In this document: piece by piece, positions 56,762-64,000 of the stretch
Numbering within the stretch: the stretch's first letter is position 1
How the letters are laid out: the number at the start of each line of letters is the position of its first letter
Assembly: GCF_011043735.1 (NCBI RefSeq)
Contig: NZ_JAAKGV010000011.1
Location: 1 to 64,000 of the forward strand
From: Methylobacterium sp. DB0501
GTDB taxonomy: Bacteria > Pseudomonadota > Alphaproteobacteria > Rhizobiales > Beijerinckiaceae
Reading direction: 5' to 3'
Length of the DNA: 64,000 nucleotides
The notes under the pieces: generated by a model
Databases searched by the model: none
Told to the model about the DNA's origin: nothing
The model's input: only the letters and a program-made list of their open reading frames with translations
Translations under genes and position numbers: made by a program

Positions 56762-57997
56762 CTACGCCCGCCCGCCGGCCAGCCAGCGCACCCGCGCCGC
56801 CTCCAGCCCCCACACGATGCCGAGCATCATGTAGACGTGGCGCCACTTCTCCATGTCGATCTGCATCGCCTGGAGGAAGAACATCAGCAGGGCCGGCACC
56901 ACGATCTGGGCGTGCCGGCGGTAGGGCGTGTCCTGGCTCATCAGCCGGAACCCCACCCGGGTGGTCATCAGCACCAGGAACACGAAGGCGACGCCGGCGA
57001 CCCAGCCGCCATTGGCGAAGGCGCCGATATAGGAATTGTGCGGCTCGAGGTTGAAGGTGCGGCGCCAGCGCAGGGGCCCCATCCCCAGCGGATCCTCGAT
57101 CAGCATGCCGATGCCGCGCAGCTGGTTGCCGAAGCGGCCGGTCTCGCCCTCGTCGTAATCCTGCGTGACGGCGGCGCGCTTGGCGAAGGTCTCGTGGACC
57201 TCGCCGATGGAGAGGAGGCCGACGAGGGCGACCGCCCCGAACCCCGCCGTCAGGGCGGCGAGGAGCACGATGCGGCGGCGCAAGCGCGGGGCGCTGGTGC
57301 GGTAGAGCATCACCACCATCAGGGCGCCCATCGCCGCGGTGCCGCCCCAGGAGCCGCGGGAGAACGACAGGAACACGCCGGCGAGGATCACCGCGAGGCC
57401 GAGGCCCGCCAGGAGCGGGCGCCGGGCCCGGCCGGTGAGCAGGTCGTGCAGCAGGTAGAAGGCGCCGAGGGTCAGGAACGAGCCGAACACGTTCGGGTCC
57501 TGGAAGGTGCCCGAGGCCCGGCCGTACTTGCTGAACAGGTCCTCGTTGCCGATCAGCCCGAGATAGCCGCCGATGCCGAGGCCGGCGCTGAGCAGCGTGC
57601 TGGCGGTGTAGACCTTGAGGGCGAGCTCGACCCGCCGGTCGGACTCGTCGGAGAAGAACATCGTGAAGAAGATGCCGGTGACGGCGAGGTAGCACAGCTG
57701 TACCGTCCAGACCGGCGGCAGTTCCTCGTCGAGATAGGGCATCAGGGCCACCACCGTGGCGCCGACATAGACGAGCAGTACCATGACCAGCGGGACCGCC
57801 CCCCGGTAGAGCCGCACGCCGAGCAGGACCCAGAGCACGATCGTCGGGATCGCCACGATGTCGTAGGGCGAGGTGTCCGAGAAGGCGAAGCAGGCGAAGA
57901 AGATGAACGCCGCCATCAGGACGAGGCCGAAGCCGCGCAAGGCCTGCAGGAACGGCATGCCCGCGAGGTCGCGGCGCGGCAGGACGAACGTGGTCAT
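56762..57997 (-). CDS. O-antigen ligase / Wzy-type polymerase
   Basis: 411 residues from ATG 57997, preceded by GAGGAGG at 7 bases. About 10-11 membrane helices, and a periplasmic loop with the Wzy_C-type SFSRGSWGGTAAMGAL motif and an EPHNSYIGAFANGG segment as in ligases. It probably ligates or polymerises surface glycan in the inner membrane. No other polysaccharide gene is adjacent; it is separate from the GT2-GT4 and ManC genes of this window. Confidence 0.82.
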   Translation of the reverse strand: MTTFVLPRRDLAGMPFLQALRGFGLVLMAAFIFFACFAFSDTSPYDIVAIPTIVLWVLLGVRLYRGAVPLVMVLLVYVGATVVALMPYLDEELPPVWTVQLCYLAVTGIFFTMFFSDESDRRVELALKVYTASTLLSAGLGIGGYLGLIGNEDLFSKYGRASGTFQDPNVFGSFLTLGAFYLLHDLLTGRARRPLLAGLGLAVILAGVFLSFSRGSWGGTAAMGALMVVMLYRTSAPRLRRRIVLLAALTAGFGAVALVGLLSIGEVHETFAKRAAVTQDYDEGETGRFGNQLRGIGMLIEDPLGMGPLRWRRTFNLEPHNSYIGAFANGGWVAGVAFVFLVLMTTRVGFRLMSQDTPYRRHAQIVVPALLMFFLQAMQIDMEKWRHVYMMLGIVWGLEAARVRWLAGGRA

Positions 57998-58177
57998 CGG
58001 GCGCCTCCTCGGGTGACGGCACCCAGGGAGGCTAGGGGCGGGATGGTGTGCGCCGGCTGAAGCAATGCGGTTAATGGAATACGAAAGATCCGGGGATCCT
58101 CGTCCCGCCCGCGACCTCATCCTGAGGTCGTGACTCGGAAGGATCGCGCAAGCAGCGAACGGCCCCATGAAACGGCG

Positions 58178-58208
58178 CGGCCCCGCCGCGGAACACGCGA
58201 CGGGGCCG
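58178..58208 (-). terminator. GC hairpin downstream of the symporter
   Basis: CGGCCCCG and CGGGGCCG flank a 15-base loop in the 300-base gap 57998-58297, which shows no gene. It could separate the symporter transcript from the downstream ligase. Confidence 0.4.
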
Positions 58209-58297
58209 GACACTCACGCGAGCCGTTACGCAACCTGGCTCGACCAGGAGAATGACGCGACGACGTGAATCCTTCGTCAACGCGCCGCGAGCCCTCG

Positions 58298-59335
58298 TCA
58301 GCGCGCCGCGAGCTTGACGGCGGCCGGGGCCACGCCGGCCCGGGCCGGGCCCTCCTCGGCGGCCAGCATCGCCTGCGTCCGCTCGGCGTAGCGGCGAGCG
58401 AGCGCGGCACAGGCCATGAGCTGGACCTGGTGGAACAGCATCAAGGGCAGCAGGATGCCGCCGACATCCTGGCCGGCGAAGATCACGTTCGCCATCGGCA
58501 CGCCTGAGGCCAGGCTCTTCTTCGAGCCGCAGAACACGATGGTGATCTCGTCCTCCTTCGAGAAGCCGAGGAGGCGGCTCGCGGCGGTGGTGATCGACAG
58601 GACCACGGCGAGGAGGACGAGGTCGACGACCAGCATGGTGGCCAGCGCCGGCAGCGGCGTGCGGCTCCACAGGCCCGTCGCCACCGCGTGGCTGAAGGCG
58701 ATGTAGACGATCAGCAGGATCGAGCCGCGGTCGACCACCATGGTCAGCGGCTTGTGCCGGGTCAGCCACCGGCCGAGCCGCGGCTGCAGCAACTGTCCGA
58801 GGACGAAGGGCAGCAGCAGCTGCGCCATGATCTTAGCCACCGCCGCCCAGTCGAAGCCGTGGTGGTTCCCCTGCGAGTTCAGCAGCACCGCGACGAGGAG
58901 CGGGGTGATGAACATGCCGAGGATGTTCGAGGCCGAGGCCGAGCAGATCGCCGCCGGCACGTTGCCGCCCGCCACCGACGTGAAGGCGATGGAGGATTGC
59001 ACGGTCGAGGGCAGCACGCACAGGAACAGCACGCCGGCGGCCAGCGCCGGGGTCAGCAGGGTCGGGCTGAGCAGGCCGGCGGCCAGGCCGAGGACCGGGA
59101 ACAGCACGAAGGTCGAGGCGAAGACCACGAGGTGCAGGCGCCAATGCACCAGGCCGGCGAGCGCCGTCTGCCGGTCGATGCGGGCGCCGTGCAGGAAGAA
59201 CAGGAGCGCGATCATGCCGTTGGCGAAGACGCCGAGCCATTCGGCGGCCCGATCCTGCACCGGCAGGACGCTGCCGAGGATCAGGGCGCCGACGATCATC
59301 AGCGTGAAGGTGTCGGGGCGGAATCGGGAGAGCAT
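58298..59335 (-). CDS. Bile acid:sodium symporter-like (SBF-like) transporter
   Basis: 345 residues from ATG 59335; the first 13 extra residues of the open frame lack support. Nine to ten membrane helices with the crossing motif regions LPSTVQSSIAFTSVAGGN and FCGSKKSLASGVPMANVIF, the sodium-site pattern of the BASS/SBF-like (YfeH) group. The substrate is unknown. It is divergent from a LysR regulator with a binding palindrome between them, so it is probably its target. Confidence 0.85.
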   Translation of the reverse strand: MLSRFRPDTFTLMIVGALILGSVLPVQDRAAEWLGVFANGMIALLFFLHGARIDRQTALAGLVHWRLHLVVFASTFVLFPVLGLAAGLLSPTLLTPALAAGVLFLCVLPSTVQSSIAFTSVAGGNVPAAICSASASNILGMFITPLLVAVLLNSQGNHHGFDWAAVAKIMAQLLLPFVLGQLLQPRLGRWLTRHKPLTMVVDRGSILLIVYIAFSHAVATGLWSRTPLPALATMLVVDLVLLAVVLSITTAASRLLGFSKEDEITIVFCGSKKSLASGVPMANVIFAGQDVGGILLPLMLFHQVQLMACAALARRYAERTQAMLAAEEGPARAGVAPAAVKLAAR

Positions 59336-59421
59336 GTCGGGCCGCGTTCGGGATCGGGGAAATGGCCGAACCAACCTAATCGGCCCCTCCCCGGAAGGGT
59401 ACGCAGGGCACCGGGATTACA

Positions 59422-59442
59422 GTTATCGTGAAATGCGATAAC
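59422..59442. promoter_or_regulatory. LysR-type operator between divergent genes
   Basis: GTTATCG and CGATAAC are exact inverted arms around a 7-base centre, fitting the T-N11-A rule of LysR regulators. It is located 21 bases before lysR and 87 bases above the transporter start. Presumably it controls both genes. Confidence 0.8.
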
Positions 59443-59462
59443 CTGTGCGTCGTTCATGCAGG

Positions 59463-60329
59463 ATGCGGAGAGCCATCATCACCCGCCTGATCGATCCCGT
59501 GCTGCTTCGCACCCTGGCGGCGGTGGTGCGCAGCCGCAGCTTCAGCCGGGCGGCCGAGCAGCTCGGCCTCGGCCAGTCGACGGTGAGCCAGCACGTCCAG
59601 CGGCTCGAAGCGCAGCTGGGGCGCCGGCTGGTGGCGCGCGACACCCATTCGGTGGCGCTGACCCCGGAGGGCGAGACGGTCCTGGGCTTCGCCCGCACGG
59701 TGCTCGACGCGCATGAGCGGCTGGAGCGGGCGCTCGCCGGCGGGCCGGTGCGCGGCAAGGTGCGGTTCGGCGCCTCGGAGGATTTCGTGCAGAGCCGGCT
59801 GTCGGAGGTGCTTCGCGATTTCCGCGAGGCCTACCCGTCGGTCGACCTCGAGCTGAGCGTGGCGCTGACCGGCTTCCTCAACGACGCGCTGGCCCGCGGC
59901 GAGCTCGATCTCGTGCTCGGCAAGCGCCATGTCGGCGAGACGCAGGGCATGCTGGTACGGCGCGACCGGCTGGTCTGGGTCGGGCTTCCCACCGCCCTTC
60001 CGGAGCGGGGCGAGCCGGTATCGCTGGCGAGCTTTCCGCCCCCCAGCATCACCCGGGCGATCGCGCTCGCCGCGCTCGCGCAGGAGGGCCGGGCGTTCCG
60101 GGTCACCTGCACCTGCGCCAGCCTGAGCGGCTTGCGCGCCGCGGCGCTCGCCGGGGTCGGCGTGATGGCGCAGCCCCGCAGCCTGATCCCGGACGGCCTG
60201 CAGGAGCTGGCGCATCCCGACCTGCCGCGGCTGGCCGATGTCGAGTTCGTGCTGTCCGGCCCGGGGCTGCACCGGGAGCCGAGCCGGGCGCTGGCGCACG
60301 AGATCCTGAACGCGGACATCTGGGATTGA
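59463..60329 (+). CDS. LysR-family transcriptional regulator
   Basis: 288 residues from ATG 59463 (an in-frame GTG at 59445 is possible). N-terminal winged helix: SFSRAAEQLGLGQSTVSQHVQRLEAQLGRRLV-type, i.e. RAAEQLGLGQSTVSQHVQRL. C-terminal effector domain from about 90. Its palindrome lies in the shared promoter with the SBF-like transporter, making autoregulation and transporter control likely. The ligand is unknown. Confidence 0.9.
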   Translation: MRRAIITRLIDPVLLRTLAAVVRSRSFSRAAEQLGLGQSTVSQHVQRLEAQLGRRLVARDTHSVALTPEGETVLGFARTVLDAHERLERALAGGPVRGKVRFGASEDFVQSRLSEVLRDFREAYPSVDLELSVALTGFLNDALARGELDLVLGKRHVGETQGMLVRRDRLVWVGLPTALPERGEPVSLASFPPPSITRAIALAALAQEGRAFRVTCTCASLSGLRAAALAGVGVMAQPRSLIPDGLQELAHPDLPRLADVEFVLSGPGLHREPSRALAHEILNADIWD

Positions 60330-60431
60330 CGCGATTTCCGGGCGCGGCCTTCGCCTTCCTCAAGGCCGGTCCAGCCGTGCGGGAAAGGGCGTGGCTCGGG
60401 CCGGACCGTGATCCTGCCGGTGCACGGCAAC

Positions 60432-60464
60432 CGGTGCGAGGGCGGCGATGCCGTCCTCGCACCG
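60432..60464. terminator. 10-bp hairpin between convergent genes
   Basis: CGGTGCGAGG (60432-60441) pairs with CCTCGCACCG (60455-60464), 13-base loop. It lies between lysR and the small secreted protein, which converge. Confidence 0.5.
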
Positions 60465-60470
60465 CCTCGC

Positions 60471-60785
60471 TCAGTACCCGATGGCGCCGCGCTTGAAGCC
60501 GAAGCCCGGAACCTCGCAGCCGCAGGAGCTGTTGAGGGGCGCCGGGCGGGTCGGGCAGTTGCCGCGGGCGGTGACGCAGATCCGGCCGATGCGGCCGCCG
60601 CCATACTCGCCGCGATAGCGCGGGCGCTCGTACTCGTCGCGGTAGCGCGGACGATCGTAGTCGTAGCGCTCCTCGTAGCGGCGGCGGGGGCGATACTCGT
60701 CGTCGTAGCCGTATTGCGCGAAGGCGGGCGCGACGCCGAGGCCGAGGGTCAGGGCGGCCAGGGCCGCGGTCATCACGGTCTTCAC
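60471..60785 (-). CDS. Small secreted Tyr/Arg-rich protein
   Basis: 104 residues. Sec signal peptide with a likely cleavage after AFA (MKTVMTAALAALTLGLG... then APAFA), followed by repeats of Tyr/Arg/Asp/Glu (YEERYDYDRPRYRDEYERPR) and a C-terminal part with four cysteines (ICVTARGNC, SSCGC) that could form disulphides. Similar proteins are common in Methylobacterium but uncharacterised. GTG 60785 start with GGAGAG 6 bases upstream. Confidence 0.72.
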   Translation of the reverse strand: MKTVMTAALAALTLGLGVAPAFAQYGYDDEYRPRRRYEERYDYDRPRYRDEYERPRYRGEYGGGRIGRICVTARGNCPTRPAPLNSSCGCEVPGFGFKRGAIGY

Positions 60786-61098
60786 GAAACTCTCCTTCGA
60801 TCGACTGTCAGGGTCCGGATCGAGCCGAACCTCTCTTGATGGTCAGGCTAGGCGGTCGGACATGAACGCCGGCTGAGGCGATTCGGTGCCGTTGCGACAG
60901 CCGGAAATGACGAAGGGCCTCCGACGGGCGAGGAGACTTGACCGGAGAGGAGTCTCGGCCGCACGCCGTCCACCGGCCGGCGGTTGTCGTCGGCGGGGGG
61001 CATCGCCACCTACCGTCGGTATCATTCCGACAGCACGGGCCGCGCCGCCGTCACGGCCGGCCCCCAGCACAGGGACGCCGACAGTGAAGGACGCGGAG
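60786..61098. other. Divergent intergenic region without a gene
   Basis: 313 bases between the small secreted protein and DUF2948. It should hold promoters in both directions; no palindrome or RNA element was recognised. An alternative GTG start for the DUF2948 gene lies at 61084. Confidence 0.35.
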
Positions 61099-61548
61099 AT
61101 GGAGCTCCTGAAGCTCGCTGCCCTCGACGCCGACGATCTCGCGGTCATCTCGACCCACCTTCAGGATGCGGTCCTGCGGACCGGAGACCTCGCCTACCTG
61201 CCCCGGGAGCGCCGCTTCGCCCTGGTGGCGCGGCGCTTCGACTGGGAATGCCCGGACGGCGCCCCGCCCCGGCGGCGGCTGACCGGCCTGCATTTCGACC
61301 GGGTGCTCGGCGTCCGCTGCCGCAACATCTCCCGCGATGAGCCCGACACCCCGCTCGAACTCCTCGCCGTCACCTTCGAGCCCGGCGAGGCGCCGTCCGG
61401 CACCGCGACCCTGGTCTTCTCCGGCGGCGGCGCGATCCGGCTCGAACTCGAATGCATCGAGGCGGCGATGAAGGATCTGGGCCCGGTCTGGCAGGCCGAC
61501 AGCAAGCCGCTGCACGGCTCGCTCGACAGGCCTCTCGACGCCGCCTGA
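61099..61548 (+). CDS. DUF2948 family protein
   Basis: 149 residues from ATG 61099 (GTG 61084 would add five). The family is known in alphaproteobacteria, usually just before hisD, with function unknown. Typical features are LKLAALDADDLAVISTHLQDA at the start, FALVARRFDWE and HFDRVLGVRCRNI in the middle, and GGGAIRLELECIEAAMKDL at the end. No membrane segment. The stop is 65 bases before hisD; the same strand and order suggest an operon. Confidence 0.88.
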   Translation: MELLKLAALDADDLAVISTHLQDAVLRTGDLAYLPRERRFALVARRFDWECPDGAPPRRRLTGLHFDRVLGVRCRNISRDEPDTPLELLAVTFEPGEAPSGTATLVFSGGGAIRLELECIEAAMKDLGPVWQADSKPLHGSLDRPLDAA

Positions 61549-61613
61549 ATTTTTTGGCAGTCGGCGGGTCCTGCTCGAACCTTCCGCCCGCCGACCACGA
61601 GACCGGACACAGC

Positions 61614-62903
61614 ATGCAGCGCCTCGATTCCCGCGACCCCGATTTCGAGGCGCAGTTCGCCCGCCTGCTCTCGGTCAAGCGCGAGGTGGCGGAGGATGTC
61701 GACGTCGCGGTGCGCGACATCATCCGCGACGTGGTCGATCGCGGCGACGCGGCGCTGATCGACTACAGCAAGCGCTTCGACCGGCTCGACCTCACCCCCG
61801 AGACCATCCGGGTCTCGCGCGAGGAGATCGACGCCGCGACCGCCGCCTGCTCGGGCGAAGCCCTCGACGCCCTGGCGCTCGCCAAGGCGCGGATCGAGAC
61901 CTACCACCGCGCCCAGGTGCCGGCCGACCACCGCGAGACCGACGCGCTCGGCGTCACCCTCGGCTGGCGCTGGACGGCGCTCGAATCCGTCGGCCTCTAC
62001 GTGCCGGGCGGCACCGCGAGCTACCCGTCCTCGGTGCTGATGAACGCGGTACCGGCCAAGGTCGCGGGCGTGCCGCGCCTCGCCATGGTGGTGCCGACGC
62101 CGGACGGGATCACCAACCCGCTGGTGCTGGCCGCCGCGAAGCTCGCCGGTGTCGACGAGGTCTTCCGGGTCGGCGGCGCCCAGGCCGTGGCGGCCCTGGC
62201 CTACGGCACGGCGACGATCAGGCCGGTCGCCAAGATCGTCGGCCCGGGCAACGCCTACGTGGCGGCGGCCAAGCGCCGGGTGTTCGGCCAGGTCGGCATC
62301 GACATGATCGCCGGCCCCTCCGAGGTGCTGATCCTCGCCGATTCCTCGGCCAACCCGGACTGGGTCGCCGCCGACCTCCTCGCCCAGGCCGAGCACGACA
62401 TGGCCGCCCAGGCGATCCTGGTCACCGACAGCGACGCCCTCGCCGAGGCCGTGGCATCGGCGGTCGAGGGACAGCTGACGACCCTGCCGCGCCGGGAGAT
62501 CGCCACGGCGAGCTGGCGCGACTACGGCGCGATCGTACGGGTGGAGCGCCTGTCCGACGCGATCCCCCTCGTCGACCGCCTCGCGCCCGAGCACCTGGAG
62601 ATCGAATCGGCGGATGCCGAGGATCTGGCGGCGCGGGTGCGCAATGCCGGGGCGATCTTCCTCGGCGCCCACACGCCGGAAGCGATCGGCGACTATGTCG
62701 GGGGACCCAACCACGTCCTGCCGACCGCCCGCTCGGCCCGGTTCTCCTCCGGCCTCGGCGTGCTCGACTTCATGAAGCGGACCTCGCTCCTCTCCTGCAC
62801 GCCGGAGGCCCTGCGGGCGCTCGGCCCCGCCGCGGTGGCCCTCGGCCGCTCGGAGGGGCTCGACGGGCATGCCCGCTCGGTGGCGATCCGCCTGAACCTT
62901 TAA
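61614..62903 (+). CDS. hisD: Histidinol dehydrogenase
   Basis: 429 residues. It oxidises L-histidinol to L-histidine in two NAD-dependent steps with zinc. It contains [44 protein letters not shown] and APEHLEIE, the last holding catalytic Glu and His residues. Length and motifs are complete. ATG 61614 is the canonical MQRLD start. It lies apart from hisZG in this window, as is usual in alphaproteobacteria. Confidence 0.96.
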   Translation: MQRLDSRDPDFEAQFARLLSVKREVAEDVDVAVRDIIRDVVDRGDAALIDYSKRFDRLDLTPETIRVSREEIDAATAACSGEALDALALAKARIETYHRAQVPADHRETDALGVTLGWRWTALESVGLYVPGGTASYPSSVLMNAVPAKVAGVPRLAMVVPTPDGITNPLVLAAAKLAGVDEVFRVGGAQAVAALAYGTATIRPVAKIVGPGNAYVAAAKRRVFGQVGIDMIAGPSEVLILADSSANPDWVAADLLAQAEHDMAAQAILVTDSDALAEAVASAVEGQLTTLPRREIATASWRDYGAIVRVERLSDAIPLVDRLAPEHLEIESADAEDLAARVRNAGAIFLGAHTPEAIGDYVGGPNHVLPTARSARFSSGLGVLDFMKRTSLLSCTPEALRALGPAAVALGRSEGLDGHARSVAIRLNL

Positions 62904-63106
62904 CCTGTCCGGGTCATCCTGACGTCAGCAGATTCCGCAAGAGCGGTTGCCGGTTTTGCGACAAAAATCTGCGCTAAAACAAGAGTCTAGGCGGACGAAG
63001 CGTTGGCCTGCCAATGCAAGTCTGCTTAGGTCCGGCTTGCGCGCGGGACCGCGCTCGCCTCTGCTGCACGTCCCTTGAACGCCCGCGAGACGGGGGAGGA
63101 GATCCG

Positions 63107-63595
63107 ATGGCGAGCGAGGCTCCCGATCCGCGACAGCGCCTGGCGGCGGTGACGCTCGACGAGGATTCGATCGGGCGCGGCAACCCGGACCAGGAGCACG
63201 AGCGCGCCATCGCGATCTACGACATCCTGGAATCCAACAGCTTTCGCGTCGCCAACCACGACGGCGGCCCCTACGCGCTGGCGCTGGGCCTCGTCGAGAA
63301 CAAGCTCTCCTTCGCCATCTCGACCGCCGACGGCCAGCCGGTGATGACCCATCTCCTGTCGCTGACGCCGTTCCGCGGCGTGATCCGCGACTACGAGATG
63401 ATCTGCGACAGCTACTTCAAGGCGATCCGGACCGCCTCGCCGAGCCAGATCGAGGCGATCGACATGGGTCGGCGCGGCGTCCACAACGAGGCCTCGGAGC
63501 TGCTGCTCCAGCGCCTCGACGGCAAGGTCGAGATCGACCACGACACCGCCCGCCGGCTGTTCACCCTGATCTTCGCCCTGCACTGGAAGGGTTGA
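63107..63595 (+). CDS. UPF0262 family protein
   Basis: 162 residues, conserved alphaproteobacterial protein of unknown role. Typical segments: [40 protein letters not shown] and [13 protein letters not shown] at the end. It lies between hisD and the phosphatase in the standard order. GGGGAGGAG provides a strong ribosome-binding site before ATG 63107. Confidence 0.9.
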   Translation: MASEAPDPRQRLAAVTLDEDSIGRGNPDQEHERAIAIYDILESNSFRVANHDGGPYALALGLVENKLSFAISTADGQPVMTHLLSLTPFRGVIRDYEMICDSYFKAIRTASPSQIEAIDMGRRGVHNEASELLLQRLDGKVEIDHDTARRLFTLIFALHWKG

Positions 63596-63599
63596 CCCG

Positions 63600-64000
63600 G
63601 TGTCCGGAAGCCCCCTTCCGGACAGCGCCGCTGCCCCTGGGGCCGATCCGTCGAAGCCGGATCCCGCGAAACCGGGCCGGCGGGTGCAGTCGGTGCTGTT
63701 CGTCTGCAACTTCAATGCCGTGCGCTCGGCCTGCGCCGAGGCGCTGGCCCGGCATTACTTCGGCAAGTCGGTCTACGTGCAGTCCGCCGGCGTGCGCAGC
63801 GGCGAGCCGACCGACCCGTTCATGGTCTCGGCCCTCGACGAGGTCGGCATCGACGCCTCGCGCCACCGCCCCCGCACCCTGGAGGAACTGGAGGAGTGGG
63901 AGGGCCTGAACTTCGACCTGATCGTCTCGCTCTCGCCGGAAGCCCATCACGCCGCGCTGGAACTCACCCGCACGGTCGCGGCCGATGTCGAGTACTGGCC
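63600..64000 (+). CDS. Low-molecular-weight protein-tyrosine phosphatase family, partial
   Basis: Starts at GTG 63600, four bases after the UPF0262 stop, and runs off the right edge (about 133 residues seen). After a ~35-residue Pro/Ala-rich lead comes the P-loop VLFVCNFNAVRSA, the CX5R signature of low-molecular-weight tyrosine phosphatases and related arsenate reductases, then VQSAGVRSGEPTDP. Acting on proteins or arsenate cannot be decided from this part. Same neighbourhood as in other Hyphomicrobiales. Confidence 0.85.
   Translation, partial: MSGSPLPDSAAAPGADPSKPDPAKPGRRVQSVLFVCNFNAVRSACAEALARHYFGKSVYVQSAGVRSGEPTDPFMVSALDEVGIDASRHRPRTLEELEEWEGLNFDLIVSLSPEAHHAALELTRTVAADVEYW

Overview
The window is a high-GC chromosomal segment from an alphaproteobacterium of the Hyphomicrobiales (Rhizobiales), most likely Methylobacterium or a close relative. 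This is judged from gene content, not from a search. The pointers are a C4-pathway 5-aminolevulinate synthase (hemA), a paired hisZ-hisG, the order DUF2948 / hisD / UPF0262 / low-molecular-weight phosphatase, an alphaproteobacterial-type ribA, and many multidomain PAS/HWE signalling proteins.

Layout. 1-0.9 kb: a mannose-1-phosphate guanylyltransferase cut off at its N-terminal side, abutting lower-GC remnant DNA. 1-4 kb: cytochrome b561, ribA and a convergent bacterioferritin/Bfd pair. 4.2-13.5 kb: signalling block with a hybrid histidine kinase behind a tiny coupled leader ORF, an HWE kinase, small unknown genes (one of only 52 codons) and an MHYT-PAS-GGDEF-EAL protein. 13.6-16 kb: lower-GC accessory DNA carrying a SIR2-like protein whose expected catalytic His is Gln and whose C-terminal half looks macro-domain-like, next to two identical tRNA-Thr(GGT) genes. 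16.5-20.6 kb: a complete polyamine-type ABC importer operon. 21-25.1 kb: a lower-GC surface-polysaccharide pair, a GT2-GT4 fusion and an unrecognised partner. 25.4-33 kb: MgtC, NUDIX, OhrR-like regulator, NlpC/P60, a ComEA-like helix-hairpin-helix protein, a CobW-family GTPase, a creatininase-family protein and a MarR regulator. 33.3-37.2 kb: a second hybrid kinase and a short-chain dehydrogenase. 37.3-39.2 kb: a TetR / three-palindrome operator / PspA / YiaA envelope-stress module. 39.3-49.8 kb: a three-part acyl-ACP synthetase/acyltransferase, hisZ-hisG, an antitoxin with a frameshifted ParE toxin, hemA, murA and a methyltransferase. 49.9-54 kb: cyoABCD quinol oxidase. 54-55 kb: about 1 kb without genes but rich in repeats and hairpins. 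55-64 kb: hisS, an O-antigen-ligase-like protein, an SBF-like transporter divergent from a LysR regulator with a clear operator, a small secreted protein, and DUF2948-hisD-UPF0262-phosphatase running off the end.

How the parts connect. Histidine genes are scattered (hisZG, hisD, with hisS for tRNA charging). Iron and haem are linked through bfr/bfd, hemA and the haem-containing oxidase. Surface-polysaccharide genes recur (manC fragment, GT2-GT4, ligase). The accessory stretches (0.65-0.9, 13.6-16, 21-25.4 and 54-55 kb) stand out from the GC-rich core by composition.

Best candidates for something new are the SIR2/macro-like protein beside the tRNA genes, the GT2-GT4 plus unknown-partner pair, a dispersed palindrome-associated repeat family that forms the 3' end of hisS, and in-frame short tandem repeats in several genes. 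No CRISPR array, transposase, rRNA or recognised riboswitch was seen.
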